32,046 nucleotides of DNA from positions 1 through 32,046 of the forward strand of contig JADHWH010000020.1 of assembly GCA_016783555.1 (NCBI GenBank), in the 5' to 3' direction. Positions 9,173 through 18,798 of the stretch are shown piece by piece. This DNA comes from Candidatus Omnitrophota bacterium. GTDB taxonomy: Bacteria > Omnitrophota > Gorgyraeia > JABMRJ01. Position 1 is the stretch's first letter, and the number at the start of each line of letters is the position of its first letter. The notes under the pieces were generated by a model. The model ran no database searches. It was not told the DNA's origin and saw nothing but the letters and a program-made list of their open reading frames with translations. A program made the position numbers and the translations under genes.

Positions 9173-11596
9173 CTAATCCTTTATCTTAAGAACTCTTCTG
9201 CAGATAAATCTTGGGGCCCTCGTCCATCTTATATCGCTTTTAAAATCAAAGTGACTTCTGATGGGAAGATTCATTAATCTCTCAAACTCCTCTTCTGTAA
9301 TATCGAATTTTTTAAGGAGGAGACCCTTATCTCTTTTTAACTCTTCTTCCGGATAAGTAGGCTTTTCTATCTCTTTCAGGGCCTCTTCTCTTGTAATCTG
9401 TTCCGAACAAATCAAGGTTGACAAATGAGACCTTCTCTTATCTATATTAAATTTTCTGGGCAGTATGTGCATCTGATAAAAACGGGTGAATAGGGATTCG
9501 CAATGTTTGCCGCCGTAATCCTTCCAACCGAGCTCTTCTTTAATAAATTTCTTAGCATCATTCCTAATATAATCGATATAATGCAAAGGATATATGAACC
9601 TGATATTTTTGATAAACTGATAATATAACTTTTTCCACCTGCCAAGGGTAGGAAAACCCTCCGCCCTGATTGTCCCGAATTGGTTATAGATATCCTTTAA
9701 ATTTGTTAAGTCATACTTGTTATGATACCAGCTCTTAGGCATTATATACTCGCTCATGACATTGTAGCCGCTTAATACATATCCGATCCCCCTCTTACGG
9801 GCGGTCTCATACAAGACAGCCATTAATAGGTGGTCCGTAGGGAATTCTATATCAACGACGGATGCCTTAAAATATGCCAATTGCAAATCCTTAAATATCT
9901 TCCAATTGACCTTGTAGGTATATAAATCGACGCCTAGGGCTTTCGTTATTTTTTCAATATTTTCTGATGCTGTGTCTGAATTCCATTCATTGTCTAAATG
10001 CATAACCAAAGGCCTAAGGCCCCATTTTAGTGTAAGATATAAGAGATACGTACTGTCTACTCCGCCGCTGATACCTGTAATGCAATCATGGTTTTTATTT
10101 CTACCGTCTTTCTTAATCTTATCGATGATTCTTTTAAACTCCTTTTCTTTCTCTTTAGGGATATACCTCTCAACCGCTTTACAATACTCTTTACAATGGT
10201 TGCAGATACCCTTTTCGTCAAATTCTATATCAGGGTCTGTTGTGTCCATAATACATGTTGTACAAATTTGATATCTCTTTTTCACTATCTCTCTCCCTTT
10301 TACATTCTCAAGGCGGTATCTCAAACGCCTTAATGATTGAACCCAGGAAGACGGCAAAAAGAAGAAGACCAAACGAAGAGAATAACCCTCTAGGGCAACT
10401 ATCATCCAGATTAACCATTCACGCAGTCGATTGTAGAAATATAAAAAAGCATCTACGAGGGGCCTTCGCTTAACTTTGACAGACTTAAGAGAGCCCGCCA
10501 GGACATCGCGAACAAAATCCTTATAGGTAAACCTCTGACTTTCGACAATATCTCTGTAGGCCCTTTCGACAATCTCCCCCCTTAGAGAATCGTTCTTTAT
10601 AATTTTAAGGACTTCTTCGATATTGCTGAAATCTTTTTTAAGAGGGATATAGTGGAGGTTCGGCTTTAAGATGCCGTTATAATCTCCCTCAACTAAAATC
10701 TGGCAGGTCCTGGTGGCGCAGGCCTCCAAATGCCTGGGGGAGATAGTGGAAATGTTCAAGCCCCCGTCCAATCCTTTAAAACAGGCCTCTTCTACCTCTT
10801 CAAAGCCGGCATTGGGATTATCGGCCAAATAATTTTCGGCCTTATCCCTTATGCTTCCATCCTTATCGAGAATGCTGCTGCCCCCCTCTACCCCTATGAA
10901 ATATTTACAATTTAACAGAAATCTATACCAATCAAAACCCAAAAATAGATCTCTTTTTTCCGTAGATATATCCATCCTAAATCTTCTCTTCGGGGCGTAC
11001 TCTTTAAAGAGGTCGGCGATCTTGGTCTTAAGATACCCGTGACGGCCGAGCCAATATGGCGCCTTATTTGCGCGATATCCGATATCGACAGGGCGGTCTC
11101 CTTTTCTTTTAAAAAGGCGCTGAATCTTTCTTAATGTCTTCTCTTCCAAGTAACCCGTCAGGACTCTGGCGAATTTTACTTTAGAGCGGTCTACATCGGG
11201 ATATATCTTTTTCCATTCGCCCTCTTCGGCTACGGAAAATACGGCGCTTATTCCAAACCCGTTAATGAACTGCGAGATAACGTCCGTCCGGATAAATTCG
11301 TCTTGAGTCAGCGCGATCTTAACGGCGTCTATCTTCTTTAAAACCGCGGTCTTTCGAACCAATACCGAGTACGGCAATCTGCTCCACCTAATACTGGTAA
11401 GAAAGATAGTGGGAAATATGACTAGATCAAAATCTATGCCTAATATATATCGCGGCACCCCAAAGGCGGTATTTAAATAAAAGACGCGATGCGTAGAATG
11501 CCTCGCAAATGAATATAGATAATCCTTGAGTGTCTCTCGCATCGGAAAGCTATATCGATGGTGATAGACTACTAGAATATTTGCCTTTTCCGCCAT
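9173..11596 (-). CDS. Fusion: N-terminal glycosyltransferase-like domain plus C-terminal N-acetyl sugar amidotransferase (WbpG/PseA-like)
   Basis: 807 aa. C-terminal part (about 9173-10287) has 'CTTCIMDTTDPDIEFDEKGICNHC' and PP-loop 'ISGGVDSTYLLYL'. N-terminal part (about 10288-11596) is a clear paralogue of 15496..16809. Confidence 0.85.
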   Translation of the reverse strand: MAEKANILVVYHHRYSFPMRETLKDYLYSFARHSTHRVFYLNTAFGVPRYILGIDFDLVIFPTIFLTSIRWSRLPYSVLVRKTAVLKKIDAVKIALTQDEFIRTDVISQFINGFGISAVFSVAEEGEWKKIYPDVDRSKVKFARVLTGYLEEKTLRKIQRLFKRKGDRPVDIGYRANKAPYWLGRHGYLKTKIADLFKEYAPKRRFRMDISTEKRDLFLGFDWYRFLLNCKYFIGVEGGSSILDKDGSIRDKAENYLADNPNAGFEEVEEACFKGLDGGLNISTISPRHLEACATRTCQILVEGDYNGILKPNLHYIPLKKDFSNIEEVLKIIKNDSLRGEIVERAYRDIVESQRFTYKDFVRDVLAGSLKSVKVKRRPLVDAFLYFYNRLREWLIWMIVALEGYSLRLVFFFLPSSWVQSLRRLRYRLENVKGREIVKKRYQICTTCIMDTTDPDIEFDEKGICNHCKEYCKAVERYIPKEKEKEFKRIIDKIKKDGRNKNHDCITGISGGVDSTYLLYLTLKWGLRPLVMHLDNEWNSDTASENIEKITKALGVDLYTYKVNWKIFKDLQLAYFKASVVDIEFPTDHLLMAVLYETARKRGIGYVLSGYNVMSEYIMPKSWYHNKYDLTNLKDIYNQFGTIRAEGFPTLGRWKKLYYQFIKNIRFIYPLHYIDYIRNDAKKFIKEELGWKDYGGKHCESLFTRFYQMHILPRKFNIDKRRSHLSTLICSEQITREEALKEIEKPTYPEEELKRDKGLLLKKFDITEEEFERLMNLPIRSHFDFKSDIRWTRAPRFICRRVLKIKD

Positions 11597-11611
11597 TCTC
11601 CACCCCTATGC

Positions 11612-12568
11612 CTATCCCTTAAGGTGTGTATACGTCTCTTTAATCTCGTGTTTACCATACCATCGAACGGCATGCCCTATACCCTCCCCTAAAGGGGTCT
11701 TTGTCTTCCAATTAAAATCATCGTTTGCCCTCGTGGGATCCAACAAGATGGTATAGACATCGTCTTTGTTGCGCGGTCTTACTTCTACAGGTTCTGACAG
11801 TTTGATGCCTAATGCGCCCACTACGGCGTCAAAGATATCCTTAGTAGAATAATCGCTGCCGGAAGATATATGGTAATACCCTTTATCTCCCATTCCGTCT
11901 ATGGCCTTCATTACGACATCCATCAGGTCCTGCACAAAAATATAGTCTCTTCTGGTATCCATTACGAAACATCTCTTCCTTGAGGTTAATCTACTATAAA
12001 ATGTAGGCACGGCCCCGCTAAGATTTCTTGGTCCGTATATATTTGCCAATCTAAAAGAGATAAAATCGATACCGCTTAGCGCGATATACTGCTCGGCTGC
12101 GGTCTTGCTGATAGCATAACTGCTCTCCGGATAGAGGGGATGGTCCAATGTAATAGGCTGTTTCAGCGGTCTTAATCCATAACACAGGGATGTCTGAAAA
12201 TATATTAAACGCCTTACACCTGTTTGCTTGGACGCATTAAGAACATTTATTGTGCCAAGGACGTTTGTCCGCGCATCCGTCTTCCAATCTTCCGGATCTT
12301 TATAAGATGCTGCGGCATGAATAACAATCTCAGGCTGAAAATCCAAAAAGGCTTTTTCTACAAATGCCCTCTCTGCGATATCGCCTTCGGAAATAGTAAG
12401 CAAGTTATGTAACTTGAGGTTATCCGGTCTGCCTGTGGCATAATTATCCAATACCAATACTCTGTCTGAACGAGAGATGAGCAGCTCGGCAATATGTGAT
12501 CCAATAAACCCTGCTCCCCCCGTAATTAAAACTTTCATCTTATCCTCCTCTAACTCTTTGTCAGCCAA
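11612..12568 (-). CDS. NAD-dependent sugar epimerase/dehydratase
   Basis: 'VLITGGAGFIGSHIAELLISR', 'YAISKTAAEQY' (YxxxK). Confidence 0.9.
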   Translation of the reverse strand: MADKELEEDKMKVLITGGAGFIGSHIAELLISRSDRVLVLDNYATGRPDNLKLHNLLTISEGDIAERAFVEKAFLDFQPEIVIHAAASYKDPEDWKTDARTNVLGTINVLNASKQTGVRRLIYFQTSLCYGLRPLKQPITLDHPLYPESSYAISKTAAEQYIALSGIDFISFRLANIYGPRNLSGAVPTFYSRLTSRKRCFVMDTRRDYIFVQDLMDVVMKAIDGMGDKGYYHISSGSDYSTKDIFDAVVGALGIKLSEPVEVRPRNKDDVYTILLDPTRANDDFNWKTKTPLGEGIGHAVRWYGKHEIKETYTHLKG

Positions 12569-13587
12569 TATACGCCGCCGACACCGGCATACTTACCCTG
12601 ATGGGTTAAAAACCCCTGGTCGTCCTGTTTCAGGCCTTTAAGAAAATTTTTGTGTTCTATACTAAGCCTGTCGTCTTCAAGGGCTATTCGGTTGTATCTT
12701 TTAAACAATTTGAGCACATAATTCCAGAAATAGCCTCCGGCATAATCAACGTCTTTAAAATTTACATTTCCGCATATCTCGATAAATTCTTCCGGTCTAT
12801 AGCATCGCGATATCGGACAGTCTCTTCCATCAGTGTTTTTCGAAAATGCCTCCCGCACCGACTGACCCCTAAATTCCCCGTCCAGGATCATCCTAACGTA
12901 CGCGACTACTAGATGTAGATATATCGAATTATAATTGTACACCATTATACAGGCCCTTGAGCCGGGTTTTAATACTCTGTAAAATTCCCTCAAGATAAGC
13001 GCCGGATCAGAAACATGGTGAAGAACACCTGAACAATTTATGTAATCGACGCTACTATCGTCGAGCGGGATCTTAGAAAAGGCGTCCGAAATATTGATCA
13101 ACTCTACCTCTTTAGGGTCTATTCTGTGGAGTGCCAGCCTGTATCCAGCAAGATGAAGGCTCTTCTTAGATATATCGATCCCGATTAATCTTTTCGCATG
13201 GCTGTAAAGCGCAAATCCTATCAGATCGTTACCGGGTCCGCATCCGTAATCCAATAATATCTTACCGCTATGGTCTCTATAAAGCTGCATAAGCTCTTTT
13301 ATGGGGGGATGTTCGGAAGACCTCCGTTTAAGATAAGTTATAGATTGTGCGCGAGAAACAAAAGGCCTTGAACCTACAGTATGCCGGGCCCAATAAGAGT
13401 CTACGGGAGTATGGTTCTCTTTATGATAAAGATGGACTTGCGGCAGCATTCCACGCCTACCAAAATACCAATTCCTTAAACAGCGCCAAGAACCGAGTAA
13501 TATGATATAGAGATGGTTATAAATTTGATTCTTTAATGTAGAAACAAATTTTACTAAGCCTCTATCTATAAACATTTTCCAATTCAT
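12550..13587 (-). CDS. Class I SAM-dependent methyltransferase
   Basis: 'KILLDYGCGPGNDLIGFALYSHAKRLIGIDIS', 'INCSGVLHHVSDPALILREFYRVLKPGS'. Confidence 0.88.
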   Translation of the reverse strand: MNWKMFIDRGLVKFVSTLKNQIYNHLYIILLGSWRCLRNWYFGRRGMLPQVHLYHKENHTPVDSYWARHTVGSRPFVSRAQSITYLKRRSSEHPPIKELMQLYRDHSGKILLDYGCGPGNDLIGFALYSHAKRLIGIDISKKSLHLAGYRLALHRIDPKEVELINISDAFSKIPLDDSSVDYINCSGVLHHVSDPALILREFYRVLKPGSRACIMVYNYNSIYLHLVVAYVRMILDGEFRGQSVREAFSKNTDGRDCPISRCYRPEEFIEICGNVNFKDVDYAGGYFWNYVLKLFKRYNRIALEDDRLSIEHKNFLKGLKQDDQGFLTHQGKYAGVGGVYWLTKS

Positions 13588-15508
13588 CTCTTTTTGTTTT
13601 GTAAATATTTTTTATCTCATACGCTTTGTCGTGAAACTCCTGCTGCCATAACTCAAGAGAGAGCAAGGCCCATACCCTCCGGCTAAATTTTCCTTCTTTT
13701 GCCATAAGATTACGCGTGTCAAGCTTGGGATGCAGGTATTCACGATTGCGCGCTTTTTGGCTTGAGAAGATATCAAGGACGAAGTCCTTTAAGTCAGACT
13801 TTAACCAGAGTGACAAAGGAACGGGAAAACCTTTCTTGTCCTTGCGCTCCCTTATTACCTTTGGAATATGCTTTTTAAATGTGTTTTTTAGAAAATGTTT
13901 TAAGTCTCCGTTTTTGAATTTTATGTTTGATGGAATAGACGCCGCAAGTTCTACTATAGGGTGGTCTAATAAAGGGGTTCTCGACTCCAACCCATGGGCC
14001 ATGCTCATTCTATCCTCAACCTGCAACAAGGCCGGTAAGAGAGTCTTAAAGTCAAAATGTGTCATATTGTCAAAATACGATTCTGGTCCAACATTCTTAC
14101 CCCAAAAAATCTTTTTGAAATTATCAAAAGAAGAATACCGGCCTAATAAGTCCCAGTTAATCTTATCCTCCATGCCACTGGCTCTATTAATCAACTTAAA
14201 ATAGCGCTCGTCCCTATTACCGAATAATCCATCGCTCCAGAACTCCTTCATTAACGGCGCATAATCCCTTAATGTCATAAGGTTTGGAATAATAGATTCG
14301 TATGTAACTATAAAGTTCCCGCTATGCATAGTGCCCTCTATGGCCCCCTTTATGCATAGCTCGAAATAAGCCAGGAGGTAACGGGTGTAACCGCCGAATA
14401 TCTCGTCTCCCCCCTGTCCCCCCAGTGCCACTTTAGTATATTGGCTTGCCAATTTTGATACCATATATTGAGGGAAAGAACCGGGTCCTGCAACCGGGTA
14501 ATCTAGATGATAGATAACCTTTCTGATATTATCTATGAAATCTTTAGGGGTAATCACTAATTCATGTAAGTCTAATTTATAATCCTCTGCCATCTTTTTT
14601 GCATATACGGATTCGTCGTATTCCGCCCCTTCATCGAATTTTCCTGTGAATACATGAAAGGCGTCTTTATTCTGTATCGCCCTGGCGAGCGAAACGAGAA
14701 TGCTGGAATCTAATCCTCCGCTTAGATACGCCCCGACAGGGACGTCGCTGCGTAGATGCAGCTTCACTGAATCCGTTAATAATGCGTCTATCTTTTCTTT
14801 AAAATAACCTTCGGAGTGCTTCCAATCTAACTTGTAATAGACATCCCAGTATCGGCTTATAGAAGTGTGACCGTTCTTTATTACCATTGTGTGTGCCGGG
14901 GGCAATTGTTCTATGTCTTTAAAAAGAGTCTTATTTTCAAAGATAAATTGGAATGTAAGATAATCTTTCAACCCCCTGTAATCGGTAGCGATTTCGTCAA
15001 CAAAAGGGAGCAGTGCCTTAGCTTCTGATGCAAAAAAGAACCCTTCTTTTGTTTCTGCAAAATAGAAAGGTTTTATTCCGAAGCGGTCACGGGCGCAAAA
15101 AAGAGTATCTTTCTTTTTATCCCATATAGCAAATGCAAACATTCCCCTAAAATGGTCTACGCAGTTCCGGCCCCATTTTTCATAGGCGCGCAGTATTGTC
15201 TCAGTATCAGAGGTAGTCTTAAATTTTTCTATACCCAGTGTTTGTCTTAATTCAATATAATTATATATTTCACCGTTATATACAATCACCAGACCCGATG
15301 ATTCGGCCACCATTGGTTGGTGCCCCTTAAATAAATCTATAATACTAAGTCTCACATGGCCCAATCCTATCTTCGCGTCTTTATCTATCCATAAACCTCT
15401 ATCGTCAGGACCTCTATGGGCCTGCATATGGTTCATAATTTTGATAACGCTATTTATCCTTTCAGCGCATACTGATTCAGATGGTAAAAAGCCCGCTATT
15501 CCGCACAT
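13562..15508 (-). CDS. asnB: Asparagine synthase (glutamine-hydrolysing)-like protein
   Basis: 'MCGIAGF' with Cys2 nucleophile, 'VYNGEIYNY', 'SDTETILRAYEKWG', PP-loop 'YLSGGLDSS', 'GGQGGDEIFGGY'. Confidence 0.92.
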   Translation of the reverse strand: MCGIAGFLPSESVCAERINSVIKIMNHMQAHRGPDDRGLWIDKDAKIGLGHVRLSIIDLFKGHQPMVAESSGLVIVYNGEIYNYIELRQTLGIEKFKTTSDTETILRAYEKWGRNCVDHFRGMFAFAIWDKKKDTLFCARDRFGIKPFYFAETKEGFFFASEAKALLPFVDEIATDYRGLKDYLTFQFIFENKTLFKDIEQLPPAHTMVIKNGHTSISRYWDVYYKLDWKHSEGYFKEKIDALLTDSVKLHLRSDVPVGAYLSGGLDSSILVSLARAIQNKDAFHVFTGKFDEGAEYDESVYAKKMAEDYKLDLHELVITPKDFIDNIRKVIYHLDYPVAGPGSFPQYMVSKLASQYTKVALGGQGGDEIFGGYTRYLLAYFELCIKGAIEGTMHSGNFIVTYESIIPNLMTLRDYAPLMKEFWSDGLFGNRDERYFKLINRASGMEDKINWDLLGRYSSFDNFKKIFWGKNVGPESYFDNMTHFDFKTLLPALLQVEDRMSMAHGLESRTPLLDHPIVELAASIPSNIKFKNGDLKHFLKNTFKKHIPKVIRERKDKKGFPVPLSLWLKSDLKDFVLDIFSSQKARNREYLHPKLDTRNLMAKEGKFSRRVWALLSLELWQQEFHDKAYEIKNIYKTKRDELENVYR

Positions 15509-16809
15509 CTTTGCTCCTGTAATTGGTTATGTGAACGCCTGCTGGGAAATTGCATGCATAGAACTTTACTATACAGCTTTCTTAAAATATGCTTTTTATA
15601 TAAAAAAGACAACTCTTTTGTAATAAGAGCGTAGTTCTTATCTGCGTCAAAATCTATAGGCTTAGGCTTGAATCCGCCTTTTAAGAGTTCCATATCGAAA
15701 ACTTCGATGAAACGTTTGTACGTATAGCGTTCGGATAGTATCAAGTCCTGATAGGCGTTCTTTACAATCTGCCTTCTGAAATTTCCATCCTTGAATAGAC
15801 CGATAACCTCATCGAAGTTAGAAAAGTCTTTTCTTAACGGTATATAGTGGACCATCGGCCGCATAACTCCTGAATAACCTCCCTCAAATAATATTTGGCA
15901 TGTTTGAAGCGCTGCTGCTTCAAAATGTCTCTGGCTAAAAGTGCGGTTAGGGATATTATTCTCCCACTTATGTAAAAATTTCTCCCACATCTGGTTAAAT
16001 GTAATCTTAGGATCTATCTTTACCGCCTTTAGATATTCATCATATATAGTACCGTCTATATCAAAGATAGAGGCCCCTGACTCTGCTCCAAGCGTAGCGC
16101 GACAATCAGCTAGAAATTTATACCAATCCTTACCGTAAATCCTACTCTCCTCATCTGTCTTAATATCATTTTTTAATCGTAAACCCTTGGCGCGTTCTCG
16201 AAAACCTGCGGCAATATCATACTTTTCCCGCGCGCCTTTTCCCATATAAAAAGCCAATTCTCGCCCTCTGTATCCAATGTCAATTTTGCGTTTACTATCC
16301 GGGCTTACAATGCTTTTTGCGGATCTGATTAATTCCTCGCTTACATACCCGGAGAAAGGAATATGTATTATTTTAGAGACAGACGTATATTTCCTGTAGA
16401 CATCCTTAAAATACTCCGGTTTGATCAAAGTATAAATAGAATCAATCTTATAATGATTGATAAAACCGAAGCGCTGCTTACAATATTGGAATTCATCCTG
16501 AAAGATGGCAATCTTATAGCTTCTACGGCATCTATTTAAGTATTCCAAAAAATCACTATTTAGCATGAATGGCCATGTACCAAAGAGTGAGTAATGTAAA
16601 ACTATGGTCTGAAATTTTGCAGCCTTAAGCGCCTTAGGAAACCCGAACGCGGTATTGACCTTTAAGACTTTAAATTTAGAATAACGCTCAAACGCATTTA
16701 CATATTCCATAATAGTAGAGGCGTTCAGATTTAGGGGATAATGATACAATAACAATATCCCATTTAATAGACTATTTTGATTGTTCTTTTTTACGCTTTT
16801 TACATTCAT
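15496..16809 (-). CDS. Glycosyltransferase-like protein, paralogue of the N-terminal half of 9173..11596
   Basis: 437 aa. Shared blocks with the 807-aa protein: 'DIGYRGRELAFYMGK'/'DIGYRANKAPYWLGR', 'QRHFEAAALQTCQILFEGGYSGVMRPMVHYIPLRKDFSN'/'PRHLEACATRTCQILVEGDYNGILKPNLHYIPLKKDFSN'. Confidence 0.7.
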   Translation of the reverse strand: MNVKSVKKNNQNSLLNGILLLYHYPLNLNASTIMEYVNAFERYSKFKVLKVNTAFGFPKALKAAKFQTIVLHYSLFGTWPFMLNSDFLEYLNRCRRSYKIAIFQDEFQYCKQRFGFINHYKIDSIYTLIKPEYFKDVYRKYTSVSKIIHIPFSGYVSEELIRSAKSIVSPDSKRKIDIGYRGRELAFYMGKGAREKYDIAAGFRERAKGLRLKNDIKTDEESRIYGKDWYKFLADCRATLGAESGASIFDIDGTIYDEYLKAVKIDPKITFNQMWEKFLHKWENNIPNRTFSQRHFEAAALQTCQILFEGGYSGVMRPMVHYIPLRKDFSNFDEVIGLFKDGNFRRQIVKNAYQDLILSERYTYKRFIEVFDMELLKGGFKPKPIDFDADKNYALITKELSFLYKKHILRKLYSKVLCMQFPSRRSHNQLQEQRCAE

Positions 16810-16820
16810 AGACTACCTGA

Positions 16821-17585
16821 TTATTTTTTGACCAATATATACCCGCGTATCCTAGAAAATTTAGCAAAAGATTCTGGGTTATACTTACTCGCTAGTCTCA
16901 TAAATTTTTCATGAAATACAGTATTGTGTTTCGCATTTCCCGGACCGACTAATAATGGATATGCCAAACGCGTAAGAAAATCGTAACTGCCCAAATGCAG
17001 TTCTTTTTTTATTTTAAAAAATTTTTCGAGACACGGTTTTAAATCCTCGGTAAAGCTGTAAAAGTTAATTTTGGCCGGTTTTACCGGAGGCATCTCCATC
17101 TTTCTGCGCATTTCATTTAAATATATAAAACCATCCTTAAACCCTTCGACCAAAATCAATAAACCTTTCTTTCTGACAAACATAGCTAAGTTGCGTAAAG
17201 CCGTTTTTTGTTCTTTTAAATTACGAAGATTTATAAGGACTCTCACGCAAACCACTAAATCGTAAAATCCTGTTAAATGTTTGGGCTTAAGAATATTATC
17301 TACAAAAAAACGGTTCTTCTTCTGGCCAAAAACGCGCCTTGCCCTTTTAATCATATTCTCCGAAATATCCATAGCATCGACATGTCCGACTAAATCCCGA
17401 AAATTTGAAGTTGAATAACCATTACCGCAGCCTACCTCGAGAATCTTCATATCTTTCTTAAGATAAGGACAGATAATAAGTTCATTTTCCAATTCGCGCT
17501 GATAAATGTCTGCTATATTAACCATAACCTTATCATTTATTATCTCTGCCCTCTTATCCCAGTGAAGATTAGTTGATGTCTTCAT
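16821..17585 (-). CDS. Class I SAM-dependent methyltransferase
   Basis: 'DMKILEVGCGNGYSTSNFRDLVGHVDAMDISENMIKRAR'. Confidence 0.88.
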   Translation of the reverse strand: MKTSTNLHWDKRAEIINDKVMVNIADIYQRELENELIICPYLKKDMKILEVGCGNGYSTSNFRDLVGHVDAMDISENMIKRARRVFGQKKNRFFVDNILKPKHLTGFYDLVVCVRVLINLRNLKEQKTALRNLAMFVRKKGLLILVEGFKDGFIYLNEMRRKMEMPPVKPAKINFYSFTEDLKPCLEKFFKIKKELHLGSYDFLTRLAYPLLVGPGNAKHNTVFHEKFMRLASKYNPESFAKFSRIRGYILVKK

Positions 17586-17587
17586 GA

Positions 17588-18262
17588 CTATACTCTGCTC
17601 TTTTTTAGCTTCTTCTGTAATAGATCATCGATTGCCCTCTTGATAAACGGTAATATTGTCTGGGCATAAAGTTCATGGCCCTTAGGGCTTAAATGCAAAA
17701 GATCCGGATATGGAAGCAATAACTCTTTAACTTCATTTTCTTTAAGGCTTTTAAAAACTGATCTTATATCACAAAGCGTTGTCTTTGTCTTTTCTGCTAC
17801 TTCGTGTATTATTTTGCTATAGCGTTCGTCGGCATTCTTATACATCTCCCCGCTTATCATGCGTTTTTCCCTTAGCACAGTGTGATTGGTCATCAATATA
17901 ACATGGGCGCATCCAAAGTGCCTTGCGCGGTCAATCATCTCGATTAGATTAAATTCAAAACATTGCGGCGAAACGCGCGGCAGCCCTCTGTCTGTCTGCC
18001 AACAATTGCAATCATTGAGACCGAACTGCAATGTCACTATATCAGGGGCGTTATTTTGCACATCCTTAGCAAAACGAACCAGCCCCAAAAGTGTGGTTTC
18101 ACCCGATACGCCGCAATTTATGGAATTGATATACGCTCCTTCTTTTTGATATCCTGGTGTAATAATATTTTTGACTCTTTCTGTCCAGCGCAAATGGGGA
18201 TCGCAATATTGCCCGAACGTCATAGAATCGCCCATGTGAATTAAATTAATTTGAGTAAGCAT
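17588..18262 (-). CDS. SGNH/GDSL-family hydrolase
   Basis: 'IHMGDSMTFG' (block I), 'LQFGLNDCN' (block III), 'DLLHLSPKGHELYA' (DxxH block V). Confidence 0.87.
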   Translation of the reverse strand: MLTQINLIHMGDSMTFGQYCDPHLRWTERVKNIITPGYQKEGAYINSINCGVSGETTLLGLVRFAKDVQNNAPDIVTLQFGLNDCNCWQTDRGLPRVSPQCFEFNLIEMIDRARHFGCAHVILMTNHTVLREKRMISGEMYKNADERYSKIIHEVAEKTKTTLCDIRSVFKSLKENEVKELLLPYPDLLHLSPKGHELYAQTILPFIKRAIDDLLQKKLKKSRV

Positions 18263-18286
18263 AACTTTTTTTCAAGTAACTCCTTT

Positions 18287-18785
18287 CTATTTTCCGGCTT
18301 TATCTACATACCACGCTTTCTCTGGTAAATTAGGAAATCTATCAACATATGCTATTTATATTCTTATCGATATACATTATCTTTTCCAGCTCGTTATCGT
18401 TAAATTTCAAAATAGTGAAATGCGCGCCTTTGATTTTTTCCGCACCTTTGTATTTACGCCGGCAATCTGAATGAGAGAACAATATATGTTTTTCATCTCC
18501 CCGGGTTATAGCGACTCCGCATATATAATTATAGGGAGGCATCTTATTATTTGCGAAAATAGGTTCGACAGAGACTATGCCTAATATAGTCTTTATAAAA
18601 ATCCACGGCATGGTTAATATAAGGCGAAGATAATAAAGCGCGAAGGTGCCAATGCCCTCCTGTCTCTTTATTATCATCTTTGGTATCTTAAAAAACAATC
18701 CGGCATAAAACAATATGAGGATTACGCCGCCTGTCCACCGTCTTGTTCTCTGCAATAACTTCTTAATAGATTCGGTTTTCTTCAT
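18287..18785 (-). CDS. Small membrane-associated protein of unknown function; uninterrupted ORF is 18342..18785, apparent frameshift near 18352-18360
   Basis: 147-aa ORF with hydrophobic segments. The next frame continues as 'AYVDRFPNLPEKAWYVDKAGK*' to a TAG at 18287-18289. The full span is 499 nt (3n+1). Confidence 0.55.
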
Positions 18786-18798
18786 CTTCTAAAAGCCT

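Noticed and set aside
13716-14204. Plus-strand ORF of 162 aa inside asnB
   Set aside because: Antisense shadow ORF; the opposite strand encodes a conserved AsnB C-terminal domain.
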